From Verrucomicrobiota bacterium (GTDB lineage: Bacteria; Verrucomicrobiota; Verrucomicrobiia; Chthoniobacterales; Terrimicrobiaceae), in the NCBI GenBank assembly GCA_017305195.1, contig JAFKMU010000040.1, positions 99,013 through 163,012 of the forward strand: a stretch of 64,000 nucleotides of DNA, read 5' to 3'. Made by a program: the position numbers and the translations under genes. This document shows, piece after piece, positions 1 through 8,110 of the stretch (positions are counted from its first letter, which is position 1; every line of letters starts with the position of its first letter). A model generated the notes under the pieces. It made no database searches and was not told the origin of the DNA. It saw only the letters and a program-made list of their open reading frames with translations.

Positions 1-263
1 GCTTTTTCCAGTCCCATGCCTGTGCCGAGACCGCCGTTGAGCTTGAGCAGCACGGTCTTGGCGAGGAGATCCGGCGTGGCCTGGGTGGTCGCCACATCCT
101 CGTAGAGAGGAAGGCCCTCGGCGGGCGTAATGGCGCTCTCGGGGATCAAGCCCGATTCATTGGCGGCCAGAAGGCCGTAGGAGCGTTCGAATGCTGCGAT
201 GGCCGCCTTGCTCAGGCCGGCCGATTCCATCTTTTGGCGGAAGGGGTCGAATGATGCTGACAT
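1..263 (-). CDS. UTP--glucose-1-phosphate uridylyltransferase-type pyrophosphorylase, N-terminal part
   Basis: Only the first 87 codons are in the window; the gene continues past the left edge. Residues 75-85 read LNGGLGTGMGL, the nucleotide-binding loop of the eukaryotic-type UDPGP pyrophosphorylase family, which makes UDP-glucose (or UDP-GlcNAc) from UTP and sugar-1-phosphate in the cytoplasm. The preceding residues, with a short N-terminal helix region and a PxEGLPLYEDV segment before the loop, fit this family and not the bacterial GalU family. The ATG at 263 is the only start that leaves a normal N-terminus, and it lies 7 bp downstream of the stop of the next gene on the same strand. Substrate choice (glucose-1-P versus GlcNAc-1-P) cannot be decided from this fragment. 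Confidence 0.85.
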   Translation of the reverse strand, partial: MSASFDPFRQKMESAGLSKAAIAAFERSYGLLAANESGLIPESAITPAEGLPLYEDVATTQATPDLLAKTVLLKLNGGLGTGMGLEK

Positions 264-270
264 GAAAATA

Positions 271-876
271 CTAGGAACCTGCGGCGCGGCGCTCGGCTTC
301 GGCCTTGAGGGCGCGCACCGTGACCTTGGCCGAGGAGAGCGCTTCATTTTTGAGACCGGCGACGAGGTTGGTGATCGGAACCACGAGATTGGTGTAGCAA
401 AGAAGCGTCTGGTTGTTGCCGTAAGGCTCGATGCGCAGGGAGCCGGTGCTGGACCGGGCCAGCGGCGACTTTACCAGATTCCAGGCGACTTCCTGGATAT
501 TACCCTTTTGCGAGTAGGTATTGTGCACGACGTAGGTTGCGCGCTGGATGATCGGCACCTTGACGGTGTATTGGACATCCTTGCTGCCGTCGGGGTAGGT
601 CTCGATGACCTTGGCGGCGATCAGGCCCGGGGTGTATTGCGAGGCGGCAGGGTAATCGTTGAAAAGGTTCCACACCACGGACGGCGGGGCATTGACCACC
701 TGGTAAAGCATGAGCTTCGGCCAGGGCGCTCCCTGGACGTTCTCACTTTTGACGACGATCTGGCCCTCGGCCAGTTCGTCCTGGGCGTACTTGGGCACTT
801 CACTGAGGATGTCCGCGGGGAGTGAAGCTACGGACACGGCAAAAGCCGCCAGGGGGAGGAGGAATCGCAACTTCAT
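271..876 (-). CDS. Secreted SRPBCC/START-like domain protein
   Basis: A 201-residue protein with a clear signal peptide (residues 1 to about 21: basic MKLR, then a hydrophobic core ending SLPA). The rest, about residues 30-195, has the pattern of an SRPBCC/START-type helix-grip fold: a VVNAPPSVVWNLFNDYPAASQYTPG segment typical of polyketide cyclase/START-like proteins, followed by alternating beta strands and a long C-terminal helix. Such proteins bind hydrophobic ligands; the ligand here is unknown. It lies between aspS upstream and the pyrophosphorylase downstream, probably as its own unit after the hairpin at 894-922. The export signal suggests a periplasmic place of action. The fold is inferred from sequence pattern only. 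Confidence 0.75.
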   Translation of the reverse strand: MKLRFLLPLAAFAVSVASLPADILSEVPKYAQDELAEGQIVVKSENVQGAPWPKLMLYQVVNAPPSVVWNLFNDYPAASQYTPGLIAAKVIETYPDGSKDVQYTVKVPIIQRATYVVHNTYSQKGNIQEVAWNLVKSPLARSSTGSLRIEPYGNNQTLLCYTNLVVPITNLVAGLKNEALSSAKVTVRALKAEAERRAAGS

Positions 877-893
877 GGCGCAGTCATACCCGA

Positions 894-922
894 GTCCGCC
901 GGTTTTGGCAAACCGGACGGAC
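894..922 (-). terminator. Hairpin between aspS and the SRPBCC gene
   Basis: The sequence forms a strong stem: CCGGTTT (899-905) and AAACCGG (910-916) with loop TGGC. The stem extends through GTCCG/CGGAC with a single bulged base. It lies 30 bp after the aspS stop. There is no T-run, so it is a terminator candidate or an mRNA 3'-end stabiliser and not a textbook intrinsic terminator. Confidence 0.45.
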
Positions 923-951
923 GGATAACGAAAATGAAGCTGCCGGGAGGA

Positions 952-2721
952 CTAAGCCTTGCGGGCGACCTGGATGCCCAGTTCGCGCAACTGGCGAGGC
1001 TCGGCTGGGGTCGGAGAGCTCATCATGAGGTCTTCGCCGCGGTTGTTCTTCGGGAACGCCACGACGTCGCGGATGTTCTCGGTGCCAACTGCGAGCATGA
1101 CCAGCCGGTCCACGCCGAGCGCGACGCCGCCATGCGGAGGAGCGCCGAAGCGGAAGGCCTTGAGCAGATGCGGGAAGAGAAGCTGCTGCTTCTCCGGCGA
1201 GATGCCAAGCACCTCGAAGAGCTTCGCCTGCAGTTCGGACTCATGAATACGGATGCTGCCGCCGCCGATTTCCACGCCGTTCAACACGACGTCATAGGCC
1301 TGAGCGCGCACCTTGCCGTATTCGCCCGCCTCGATGAGCGCAACGTCATCGGCGTGCGGACGAGTGAAGGGATGGTGCACGGCGTTCCACTTCTGCTCCT
1401 CGGCGTTGTAGGCGAGGAGCGGGAACTCGACGACCCAGAGGAACTCCAGGGCGTTCGGGTCCGTGATGAGCTTTTGCAGCTCCGCCACGCGGAGGCGAAT
1501 GCGGCCAAGCACGTTGCAAACGGTCTCCCAGTCGCCCGCGCCGAAAAGGATCAGGTCGCCCTCCTCGATGCCAAGCTGGCTGTTGAGCGCCTGCTTCTCC
1601 GCATCGGTGAGGAACTTCGCGATGGGCGACTTCCACTCGCCGTTCTCGACCTTGATGAAAGCGAGACCTTTCGCGCCATATTGCTTGGCGAGTTCGGTGA
1701 GGCCTTCGATCTGGCCGGTGGTGATACCGGCAAAGCCCTTGGCGTTGATCGCCTTCACAGTGCCGCCGTTATCGAGCGCGCCGCGGAAGACCTTGAATTC
1801 GCTGGCCTTGAAAACCTCGTCGAGCGTGATGAGCTCGAGGCCGAAGCGGCGGTCGGGCTTGTCGCTGCCGTAGCGGTTCATCGCGTCCTGATAGGTCATG
1901 CGAAGGAACGGACGCGGAATCTCCACGCCGCGCACTTCGCGGAAAATCTCGACGAGCAAGCCCTCGATCAACTCGATGATGTCCTCCTGCGTAATGAAGG
2001 AGGCTTCCAGGTCGACCTGGGTGAGCTCGGTGATGCGGTCCGCGCGCGGGTCCTCATCGCGGAAGCACTTGGCGATCTGGAAATAACGCTCCAGGCCAGC
2101 CACCATGAGGAGCTGTTTGTACTGCTGCGGAGACTGCGACAGAGCGTAAAAGCTGCCGGGGAAAATACGGCTCGGCACGAGGAACTCGCGGGCGCCCTCG
2201 GGCGTGCTCTTCGACAGGACCGGCGTCTCGATTTCCAGGAAGCCCTGGCGATCGAAGTAATCGCGGGTCGTCTTCACCACCTTGTGGCGGACGGTGAGGT
2301 TGCGCACCATCGCCGGGCGGCGGAGGTCGAGATAGCGATGCTCGAGGCGGAGGTCTTCGTTGACCGAATCCTCATCGAGCGGGAAAGGCAATACGTCGGC
2401 CTTGTTGAGAATGACGAGCGTGTCGGCCACGATCTCGATCTCGCCGGTGGCGAGCTTGGTATTCTCAGTGCCGGTGAGGCGCGGTGCCACGATGCCGGAG
2501 ACCTGGACGACGTCCTCGACGCGGAGACCGTGGGCAGCAGAGGCCGCCTCGGCATGTTCCTCGGGACGGAAAACCACCTGGGTGATGCCATTGCGGTCGC
2601 GGAGATCGATGAAAACCACCCCGCCGTGGTCACGACGGGAATCCACCCAACCGCAGAGGGTGACGCGCGAACCCGAGTCCGCCTTGCGCAAAGCGCCGCA
2701 ATGATGTGTGCGATAAGTCAT
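952..2721 (-). CDS. aspS: Aspartyl-tRNA synthetase (AspRS)
   Basis: A 589-residue class IIb synthetase of bacterial length that charges tRNA-Asp in the cytoplasm. It has an N-terminal OB-fold anticodon-binding domain (about 1-105, with VTLCGWVDSRRDHGG), and class II motif 2 near residues 213-230 (FRDEDPRADR). A long insert between motifs 2 and 3 (about 290-410) matches the bacterial GAD domain. Motif 3 lies near 533 (GVALGVDRLVML) and is followed by the conserved FPKNNRG tail. The start MTYRTHHC at 2721 is preferred over an ATG 39 bases upstream, because AspRS proteins begin in this way just before the OB-fold. hisS lies 73 bp upstream with a terminator-like hairpin between. Discriminating versus non-discriminating activity was not determined. 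Confidence 0.97.
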   Translation of the reverse strand: MTYRTHHCGALRKADSGSRVTLCGWVDSRRDHGGVVFIDLRDRNGITQVVFRPEEHAEAASAAHGLRVEDVVQVSGIVAPRLTGTENTKLATGEIEIVADTLVILNKADVLPFPLDEDSVNEDLRLEHRYLDLRRPAMVRNLTVRHKVVKTTRDYFDRQGFLEIETPVLSKSTPEGAREFLVPSRIFPGSFYALSQSPQQYKQLLMVAGLERYFQIAKCFRDEDPRADRITELTQVDLEASFITQEDIIELIEGLLVEIFREVRGVEIPRPFLRMTYQDAMNRYGSDKPDRRFGLELITLDEVFKASEFKVFRGALDNGGTVKAINAKGFAGITTGQIEGLTELAKQYGAKGLAFIKVENGEWKSPIAKFLTDAEKQALNSQLGIEEGDLILFGAGDWETVCNVLGRIRLRVAELQKLITDPNALEFLWVVEFPLLAYNAEEQKWNAVHHPFTRPHADDVALIEAGEYGKVRAQAYDVVLNGVEIGGGSIRIHESELQAKLFEVLGISPEKQQLLFPHLLKAFRFGAPPHGGVALGVDRLVMLAVGTENIRDVVAFPKNNRGEDLMMSSPTPAEPRQLRELGIQVARKA

Positions 2722-2738
2722 AAAATCAGAAAAACAAA

Positions 2739-2794
2739 CCACAGAGAGCGCGGTCGGCACAGAACTCGTCGCTGTGCTCCCGTGTTCTCTGTGG
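2739..2794 (-). terminator. Two-tier hairpin between hisS and aspS
   Basis: CCACAGAGA (2739-2747) pairs perfectly with TCTCTGTGG (2786-2794), and an inner stem GCACAG (2757-2762) pairs with CTGTGC (2772-2777). On the minus strand the outer stem is followed by a T-rich tract just before the aspS start. It begins directly at the hisS stop, so it reads as the hisS terminator, or as an attenuator that sets aspS expression. Confidence 0.6.
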
Positions 2795-4054
2795 TCAAAG
2801 GGAGTTTTCGCCGCTTTTCAGCCAATCCGCAAGTCCGCTTTGCGGCACCTGCACCTCCTGCCGGGTGGCGAGGGTTTTCACCTTCACCTCGGGCCATTCA
2901 CCACCAACGACCACGGCGAATTTCGCCCCCAGTCCCTCGGCAGCCTGGAATTGCTTCCCGACTTTGGCTCCGGCGAGGGAGAAATCGGCCTTCCATCCGG
3001 CATCGCGCAAGGCCTGCACGGTCTGCAAACCCTCCGCCCGGCGGGTGGCGTCGGCGATGATGACGTAGACATCGACCGGGGCGTCCGCCGCCAACGCGGC
3101 AGCCATGCGCTCGGCGGCCTTGGGCGTTTCGCCGATGAAATTGGCCAGCACCACGTCGCCCATGCCGAAGCCCATGGCGGAGAGATTCGCCGCGCCGTCG
3201 CTCAGCCCGGCGATGAGGTCATCGTAACGTCCCCCACCCGCGAGGGCGCGCATGGATTTCGACCGGTCAAAAACCTCGAAAACGACTCCTGTGTAGTAGG
3301 CGAGTCCGCGAACGATGGAGAGGTCGACCTCGACGTAACCGGCGAGCCCGCGGGCGGTCAGCTCCTCGATGAGCGGGCGGAAGGAGTCCGGACTGCCTGA
3401 GGCGATGAAGGCCTTCAGGTCGTCCACGGTGAGCCCGGCGGGAGCGAGCTTGGCGTTGAGGGAATCGGGCGACTCGCGCTCGATCTTGTCGGCAGCCTGG
3501 AGCACGGTGCCGAAATGCGCCTTGGGAACACCCCGGGCGGCGAGGAAATCCATCCACGCCTTGCGGTCGCTGAGCCGAACGACGAAATCCTCCGGGCCAA
3601 AGCCAAAGGCACGCACCAGATCAATGCCGAGGGCCAGCACCTCGGCATCGGCGGCTGGGCCGGTTTCGCCGATGAGGTCGCAATTCAGCTGGATAAACTC
3701 GCGCAGGCGGCCTTTTTGCTGGCGCTCGTAGCGGAAGAACGTGCTGGAAGAGAACCACTTGATGGGTTTTTTGTACTGCTTTTCCCGGGCAGCCACCATG
3801 CGGGCCAGCGTGGGCGTCATCTCGGGACGCAAGGCGACGGGACGCCCTCCGCGATCCTCGAAGCTGTAAAGCTGCTGCATGATCTCCGCACCGCTCTCGT
3901 TCTTCTTGGCGTAAAGCTCGACGCTTTCCAGGGTCGGGCCGTCGTACTCGACGAAGCCGTAACGGCGGGCGACGGAGCGCCAGGTATTCAGGATGTAGTT
4001 GCGGCGGGCGCAATCTTCCGGTGGGAAGTCCCGGAAGCCAGGTAGATTCTGCAT
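2795..4054 (-). CDS. hisS: Histidyl-tRNA synthetase (HisRS)
   Basis: A 419-residue class II synthetase that charges tRNA-His. The N-terminus MQNLPGFRDFPPEDCARR is the usual HisRS opening. Motif 2 lies near residue 103 (FFRYERQQKGRLREF), and the family signature AYYTGVVFEVF near residue 251 forms the histidine-binding pocket. A C-terminal Rossmann-like anticodon-binding domain covers about 330-419. Length and order match standard bacterial HisRS. It sits directly upstream of aspS on the same strand, a pairing common in bacteria, with a hairpin at its 3' end. No unusual residues were seen. Confidence 0.96.
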   Translation of the reverse strand: MQNLPGFRDFPPEDCARRNYILNTWRSVARRYGFVEYDGPTLESVELYAKKNESGAEIMQQLYSFEDRGGRPVALRPEMTPTLARMVAAREKQYKKPIKWFSSSTFFRYERQQKGRLREFIQLNCDLIGETGPAADAEVLALGIDLVRAFGFGPEDFVVRLSDRKAWMDFLAARGVPKAHFGTVLQAADKIERESPDSLNAKLAPAGLTVDDLKAFIASGSPDSFRPLIEELTARGLAGYVEVDLSIVRGLAYYTGVVFEVFDRSKSMRALAGGGRYDDLIAGLSDGAANLSAMGFGMGDVVLANFIGETPKAAERMAAALAADAPVDVYVIIADATRRAEGLQTVQALRDAGWKADFSLAGAKVGKQFQAAEGLGAKFAVVVGGEWPEVKVKTLATRQEVQVPQSGLADWLKSGENSL

Positions 4055-4102
4055 GGGTAAAGACGGACAGTCTTAGCGGAGGCCGGGCCGGGAGGCAACC
4101 TG

Positions 4103-5089
4103 TCAGCGCAGGTCGATCACGACCTTGCCCGAGCGCTGCCCCTCGGCAGCCTCCGCGAGAGCAGCCTGGATGTCGTCCAGCGAGTAGGTCTTGTGAACAG
4201 GAAGCGTGAGCTTGCCTCCAACAATCATGGTTGCGAGAACGCCAAGCGTCTCTTCCTTCTGGGCCAGCGTCGCGTCGTAGCGCCAATTCCGCAGCCAGAA
4301 GCCTCGGAAGTTGATCTCCCGAAAAATCAGCAGGCCATTGGGAATCTTGAGCGGCTGGCGGCCCATGGCTCCATAGGTCACATGAGTTCCCCGGTCGGCG
4401 AGGGCATTGGCGAGATTGAGAGCGCTGGCACCTCCGACGGCATTGAGGGCGAGACGCGGGCGGGAGCCGTCGCAAAGGTCTTCCACGGATGCGCGCAGGT
4501 CGGTTTCTTCAGTGACCACGGCATCAGCTCCGAGCGCCTTGAGTTCGTCGATCAACTCCGGGCGGCGAACGACATTGAGCGTCTTGAGGCCTCGGGCGCG
4601 GGCGATTTGAATCACGGAGCGGCCGACGGCAGAGTTGGCCGCATTTTGCACCACCCAGTCACCGGGGTGAAGGTCGACGCAATCCTTGAGCATGAACCAC
4701 GCGGTCACGGGATTCACGAGCAGCATCGAGGCCTGGACGACGTCGGTTTCCGCCGGGATCTTGACGAGATCATCCTCGCGCAACACCCGATACTGCGCCC
4801 AGTTACCGCTGGTCAGCGGAACGACAAGATCGCCGACCGCGAAACGCGTGGCGTCCGGCCCGAGTTCCTCGACACGCCCGACGGCTTCATTGCCAATGAC
4901 GGCGGGAAGCTCCGGGAGTTCGCCATACGTCCCCTCGATCACATTCAGATCGGCGGGATTGATGGGCGACGCGAGAATGCGAATGAGCACCTCGCCCGCC
5001 GCGGGCTTGGGGACCTCCTGCTCAACGACGCGCAAGGTGTCGCTGGCGGGACCGAAAGAGGAAAGTTGGGCCGCCTTCATGACCGGCAC
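4103..5089 (-). CDS. MDR-family oxidoreductase, trans-2-enoyl-CoA/quinone reductase type
   Basis: A 328-residue zinc-free medium-chain dehydrogenase/reductase. It has a GroES-like N-terminal domain (about 1-115, with INPADLNVIEGTYG and GNEAVGRV) and a Rossmann NADP(H)-binding domain with AANSAVGRSVIQIARARG at about 148-168. There are no structural zinc cysteines. The INPADLN and NPVTAWFML segments resemble the MECR/ETR1 branch (2-enoyl thioester reductases) more than quinone reductases, but substrate is not proven. The start could be the first ATG (5089) or the ATG three codons later; both give an intact N-terminus. The lipoprotein gene lies 3 bp upstream and hisS about 48 bp downstream, so co-transcription is possible, without an obvious shared function. 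Confidence 0.85.
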   Translation of the reverse strand: MPVMKAAQLSSFGPASDTLRVVEQEVPKPAAGEVLIRILASPINPADLNVIEGTYGELPELPAVIGNEAVGRVEELGPDATRFAVGDLVVPLTSGNWAQYRVLREDDLVKIPAETDVVQASMLLVNPVTAWFMLKDCVDLHPGDWVVQNAANSAVGRSVIQIARARGLKTLNVVRRPELIDELKALGADAVVTEETDLRASVEDLCDGSRPRLALNAVGGASALNLANALADRGTHVTYGAMGRQPLKIPNGLLIFREINFRGFWLRNWRYDATLAQKEETLGVLATMIVGGKLTLPVHKTYSLDDIQAALAEAAEGQRSGKVVIDLR

Positions 5090-5092
5090 AGG

Positions 5093-5584
5093 CTAAAAGA
5101 CGCCTGCGATCCAGTTCTGGTCGTACCACTCATCCGGCCAGGCGTACGGGAACGGCCCGACACCCATGTAATACGGATCGGCAAAGAACGGATCGGTCCT
5201 CCACTTGCCCTGGCCGCCGGTCTGGCTGCGCTCGGTCGCCTCGAAGAACCCGACGGACTTGCCCAGGTAGTTCACGAGGTCGGCGCTGGCCCCGGCGTTC
5301 ATCAGCTGGTTGAGCTGATCATCCGTGAGCGTGTAGGGAGCGTGGGTGCTCTGGATGTAGGTGAGAATGACGGGCGACGGCACGCCCTTCTTCAGCAGGC
5401 CGAGGATGTCGCCGAAATCCAGAATGCGGTGGTTCGCGATCTTCGCATACGTGCGGCTGTCGACGCCCATCGCCTCCAGCTTGGCGAGGACTGGCGGGTT
5501 GCCGGTATGCCGGGGAGCGGTGGTGGCGCAGGAGGCCAGGACAGCGGCGGCGAGGGTCGCGACGAAGAACCGGAGAGCGATCAT
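5093..5584 (-). CDS. Small lipoprotein, function unknown
   Basis: A 163-residue protein starting at the ATG at 5584 (MIALRFFVATLAAAVLASC). It has a type II signal peptide with lipobox VLAS-C at about residue 19, so it should be lipid-anchored. The mature part has a helical region with LLKKGVPSPVILTYIQS and LTDDQLNQLMNAGASADLVNYL, a pattern seen in Verrucomicrobia/Planctomycetes lipoproteins with a short repeated motif. It ends in an aromatic-rich tail (PYYMGVGPFPYAWPDEWYDQNW). A longer reading frame extends upstream, but it lacks a signal sequence and overlaps the coding-poor spacer. No family name is assigned. Confidence 0.75.
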   Translation of the reverse strand: MIALRFFVATLAAAVLASCATTAPRHTGNPPVLAKLEAMGVDSRTYAKIANHRILDFGDILGLLKKGVPSPVILTYIQSTHAPYTLTDDQLNQLMNAGASADLVNYLGKSVGFFEATERSQTGGQGKWRTDPFFADPYYMGVGPFPYAWPDEWYDQNWIAGVF

Positions 5585-5637
5585 GCCCCCTTCCCTAGCC
5601 AACGAGACGGCCACACGCCATGAAAATCGGCAGCGCG

Positions 5638-6570
5638 CTAAAGAACCCGATACCCGAGCCAGACCACCGCCGCAGCATAAAGAGCCGCCACCAGATCGTC
5701 CCATACGATGGTGCCGGGCCAATTGCGGCGCTCGACCCATTTCACGCCCCACTTGAAGATGTCGAAGACGCGAAACGCCAGCACGCCCCACAGCACCGCC
5801 GCCCAGGTGTGGGCAGGAAGCAAGGCCCAGACAAGCGACAGCCCGGCAACCTCATCGAGGACAAATTCCTTCGGATCATCCGACTGAAATCGCCGGGCCG
5901 ACCATTTCTCCAAGACAAAACATCCCCATGTTGCCGCCACGGTCACCGCAAGCCAGAGAAGCTGAAAGGCCAGTGCGGGCATCAGCCAAACCGTGAGCAA
6001 TCCCAGCGGAGCCATTCCGAGACAGGCCACGGTGGCAGGCATGATGGGAAAGAGCCCTGTCCCGAAATAGGTCACGGTAAGCAGCCGGGCCGCCTCTCCA
6101 GCTCCGGCACGCGAAACATTCCCCCCATCAGCCACGGCGAACCACTCCGAATTTCCCGGGTATTTTGCCGAGGTCAGGCGATCCGCCACTGCCTGCGAAA
6201 CCAATCGATGGGCGAGAAACCGCCCCGCTCGGGAGTTCTCCGGGAACCAGCCCTCCACCCACTCGCGCAGAGAGACATAGCGTCGTGCGGGATTTTTCCG
6301 ACAACATTCCCCAGAGTTTACAACGGACCGGCACACCGCCACCTGGGCGAATCGAGCCGCGTGCGTCAGATGGACATTCTCTTCTCCAGGACGATAGATG
6401 ACCGAGAGGTCGGCCTCCCCATCGACGAGCGACAATCCGTTTTCGGAAGCAGCCTTCAGGGCCGCATCTGCGGGCACGCCGTGAAAGGACACACTCCGCA
6501 CCTCAGGCGCGAATGCCTTGAGCCGACGAGTGAGAGAGGAGATTTCTGCAACGAGCCGTGGATCGGTCAC
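5638..6570 (-). CDS. PgpA-domain protein (phosphatidylglycerophosphatase A-like) with novel N-terminal region
   Basis: A 310-residue protein. Its C-terminal half (about 155-310) is a PgpA domain: TGLFPIMPATV, then several membrane segments, DDPKEFVLDEVAGL, and FRVFDIFKWGVKWVERR with WDDLVAAL. This domain dephosphorylates phosphatidylglycerophosphate to phosphatidylglycerol at the inner membrane. Stand-alone PgpA proteins are about 150-170 residues, so residues 1-150 are extra. They look soluble, with two cysteines (GECC), and match no family I recognise. The start overlaps the stop of the DUF3108 gene by 4 nt (ATGA), placing it last in the Bat operon. Whether it is the cell's main PgpA or a specialised one is unknown. 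Confidence 0.8.
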   Translation of the reverse strand: MTDPRLVAEISSLTRRLKAFAPEVRSVSFHGVPADAALKAASENGLSLVDGEADLSVIYRPGEENVHLTHAARFAQVAVCRSVVNSGECCRKNPARRYVSLREWVEGWFPENSRAGRFLAHRLVSQAVADRLTSAKYPGNSEWFAVADGGNVSRAGAGEAARLLTVTYFGTGLFPIMPATVACLGMAPLGLLTVWLMPALAFQLLWLAVTVAATWGCFVLEKWSARRFQSDDPKEFVLDEVAGLSLVWALLPAHTWAAVLWGVLAFRVFDIFKWGVKWVERRNWPGTIVWDDLVAALYAAAVVWLGYRVL

Positions 6571-7415
6571 GGAAGAGTGCTACCATCCTGGAACCTCACA
6601 TTGGCAAGCTCTCCGAACACGTAGCCAATAAAAATATCCACCTCGGCACGCAGCGGCATGCGGTATTGATCGTCGGAAAGCCAGACCACGCCGCGCTTGA
6701 ATTTGCGATGCGGTTCCAGGCCAAACTTCCCGTCCTTGCGCGTAATGCGCTGGGGCTTGAACTCCAGCTTGATCGCATCGTGCGTCTTGCCGTCGATGGT
6801 GATCTTCTCGCGCTTGAGGACGGTCAGCTCCGTAAAAAAGGCGGAGTCGCCGGGATAAAGGTTGATGACGATCTTGTCCCCGTCGGCGAGACGCTGGCTG
6901 CGCACGAAGAACATTCCCGCCACCATATCCCAGATCGGCTCGATCTTGATCTTCTTCCACTTCTCCGGCTTGCCGGGTTTCGATTCCCGGTGCCGCCAGA
7001 ACCCGTCGGAGCGGAATTCGCCACGCGTGGTGATGGTGCGCTTGGCGTACTTTTCCACCTGATCAAAGACCGTGGGCCGAAAGGTATCCGCATAGAATTC
7101 CGCGTGATGGGTGGCATCCAGCGACCAGAGCGTGCGAGCCAGGCCCGTGGTGCCGCCGGAGACATCGACGACGTACTTGTCGTCTTTTTTCTCCAAGGTT
7201 GCCTTCGCCCGCGCCGCCTCGATATCGGACCACCCGAAGCGGAACTCGCCCGTGAAAGGCGGGATGTCCGGAAAGCCCCCCTTCGTCAGCGGGGTAATCT
7301 TGCCCGCCCACGGTTCACCAGCCGCGTACCCCGCCACAGGCAGGAACAACGCAGCTGCGAGCGCAACGATCAGGCCGAGGGAACGACCGGCTGCAAGTTT
7401 GCCGAGGGTAGCCAT
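6567..7415 (-). CDS. DUF3108-type secreted protein
   Basis: A 282-residue protein from the ATG at 7415 (MATLGKLAAG), which gives a good signal peptide (hydrophobic IVALAAALFLPVAGYAA). The mature part has the DUF3108 pattern: an EFRFGWSDIEAARAKATLE opening strand region, a central FFVRSQRLADGDKIVINLYPGDSAFFTELTVLKRE, and a closing LSDDQYRMPLRAEVDIFIGYVFGEL. DUF3108 proteins are beta-rich periplasmic proteins of unsettled function. It overlaps batE by 46 nt and the PgpA gene by 4 nt, so it is translated as part of the Bat operon. A further upstream ATG exists but would put the signal peptide internally. Confidence 0.8.
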   Translation of the reverse strand: MATLGKLAAGRSLGLIVALAAALFLPVAGYAAGEPWAGKITPLTKGGFPDIPPFTGEFRFGWSDIEAARAKATLEKKDDKYVVDVSGGTTGLARTLWSLDATHHAEFYADTFRPTVFDQVEKYAKRTITTRGEFRSDGFWRHRESKPGKPEKWKKIKIEPIWDMVAGMFFVRSQRLADGDKIVINLYPGDSAFFTELTVLKREKITIDGKTHDAIKLEFKPQRITRKDGKFGLEPHRKFKRGVVWLSDDQYRMPLRAEVDIFIGYVFGELANVRFQDGSTLP

Positions 7416-8110
7416 CCTTTTTCTCCAGCAGGAGATTCGCAGTAGGTCCACTCTCCGCGCTTGCTGATGATGCGAACGCACGAGGCCGGGGGCAGGTTCG
7501 TGAGCGTGGGTGATTGATCCGCCGGAGCGTCGAGGAGGGCGACCGGCTTGGCGCTGATGACCACACCATCATTGCGCTGAGCCCAGGCCGGCTCGGAAAT
7601 CAGCGCCGCCGCCGCAAGCGCTCCGCCGATCACGACCAGCACCACCCCGACAACCACGCCAAGGCCTCCGCGCCGGAAGACCAGCAGCCCCACCGCGAGA
7701 AACGCGCCGAACCAAAAAAGCACGCTGCCCACTGTGATGACCGTGACGAAAGGCACATACTGGCTGACCTTGTCGAAGATGCTTTCCTTCCCGACCGGCA
7801 AACCTTGCGAACGCTCGATCTCGGACAGCGCAATCTTCGCATCGCTCATGCGAGGGTCGAGGAGGAGAGCGCGACGGAAGTTCAGCGCGGCAGCCGGGCG
7901 ATTGCCCGCCTTCATCTCCGCCATGGCGAGATTGTAGTACAGACCAGAGCTTGGCAGCGTTGCCACCGCCGTCTCATAGCCGCGAGCCGCAGCCTGGTAA
8001 TCGCCCCTGGCATAAGCCGCCGCCGCATCCTCGGCCGGACCAGCCTGCACGCGGCTGGCGAGCGTTGCCGCCGCGAGAGCGACCAATAGGAGTGTGTTAA
8101 GCCTGCGCAT
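7370..8110 (-). CDS. batE: BatE-like TPR/SH3 membrane protein
   Basis: A 246-residue protein from the ATG at 8110. It has a signal peptide (MRRLNTLLLVALAAATLASRVQA), then TPR-like helices (about 25-105, with AAAAYARGDYQAAARGYETAV and YYNLAMAEMKAGNRPAAALNFRRAL). Two membrane segments (about 125-175) follow, then a bacterial SH3 domain at the C-terminus (KPVALLDAPADQSPTLTNLPPASCVRIISKRGEWTYCE). This TPR-TM-TM-SH3 order is that of BatE from Bacteroides-type aerotolerance operons. The start overlaps the batD stop by 14 nt and its end overlaps the DUF3108 gene by 46 nt. The SH3 domain may bind peptidoglycan or a partner Bat protein. Confidence 0.85.
   Translation of the reverse strand: MRRLNTLLLVALAAATLASRVQAGPAEDAAAAYARGDYQAAARGYETAVATLPSSGLYYNLAMAEMKAGNRPAAALNFRRALLLDPRMSDAKIALSEIERSQGLPVGKESIFDKVSQYVPFVTVITVGSVLFWFGAFLAVGLLVFRRGGLGVVVGVVLVVIGGALAAAALISEPAWAQRNDGVVISAKPVALLDAPADQSPTLTNLPPASCVRIISKRGEWTYCESPAGEKGWLPSANLQPVVPSA

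Noticed and set aside
934..3060. Long plus-strand open frame over aspS and hisS
   Set aside because: It is the antisense shadow of two clear synthetase genes; its translation has no domain motifs and is rich in residues typical of shadow frames in GC-rich DNA.
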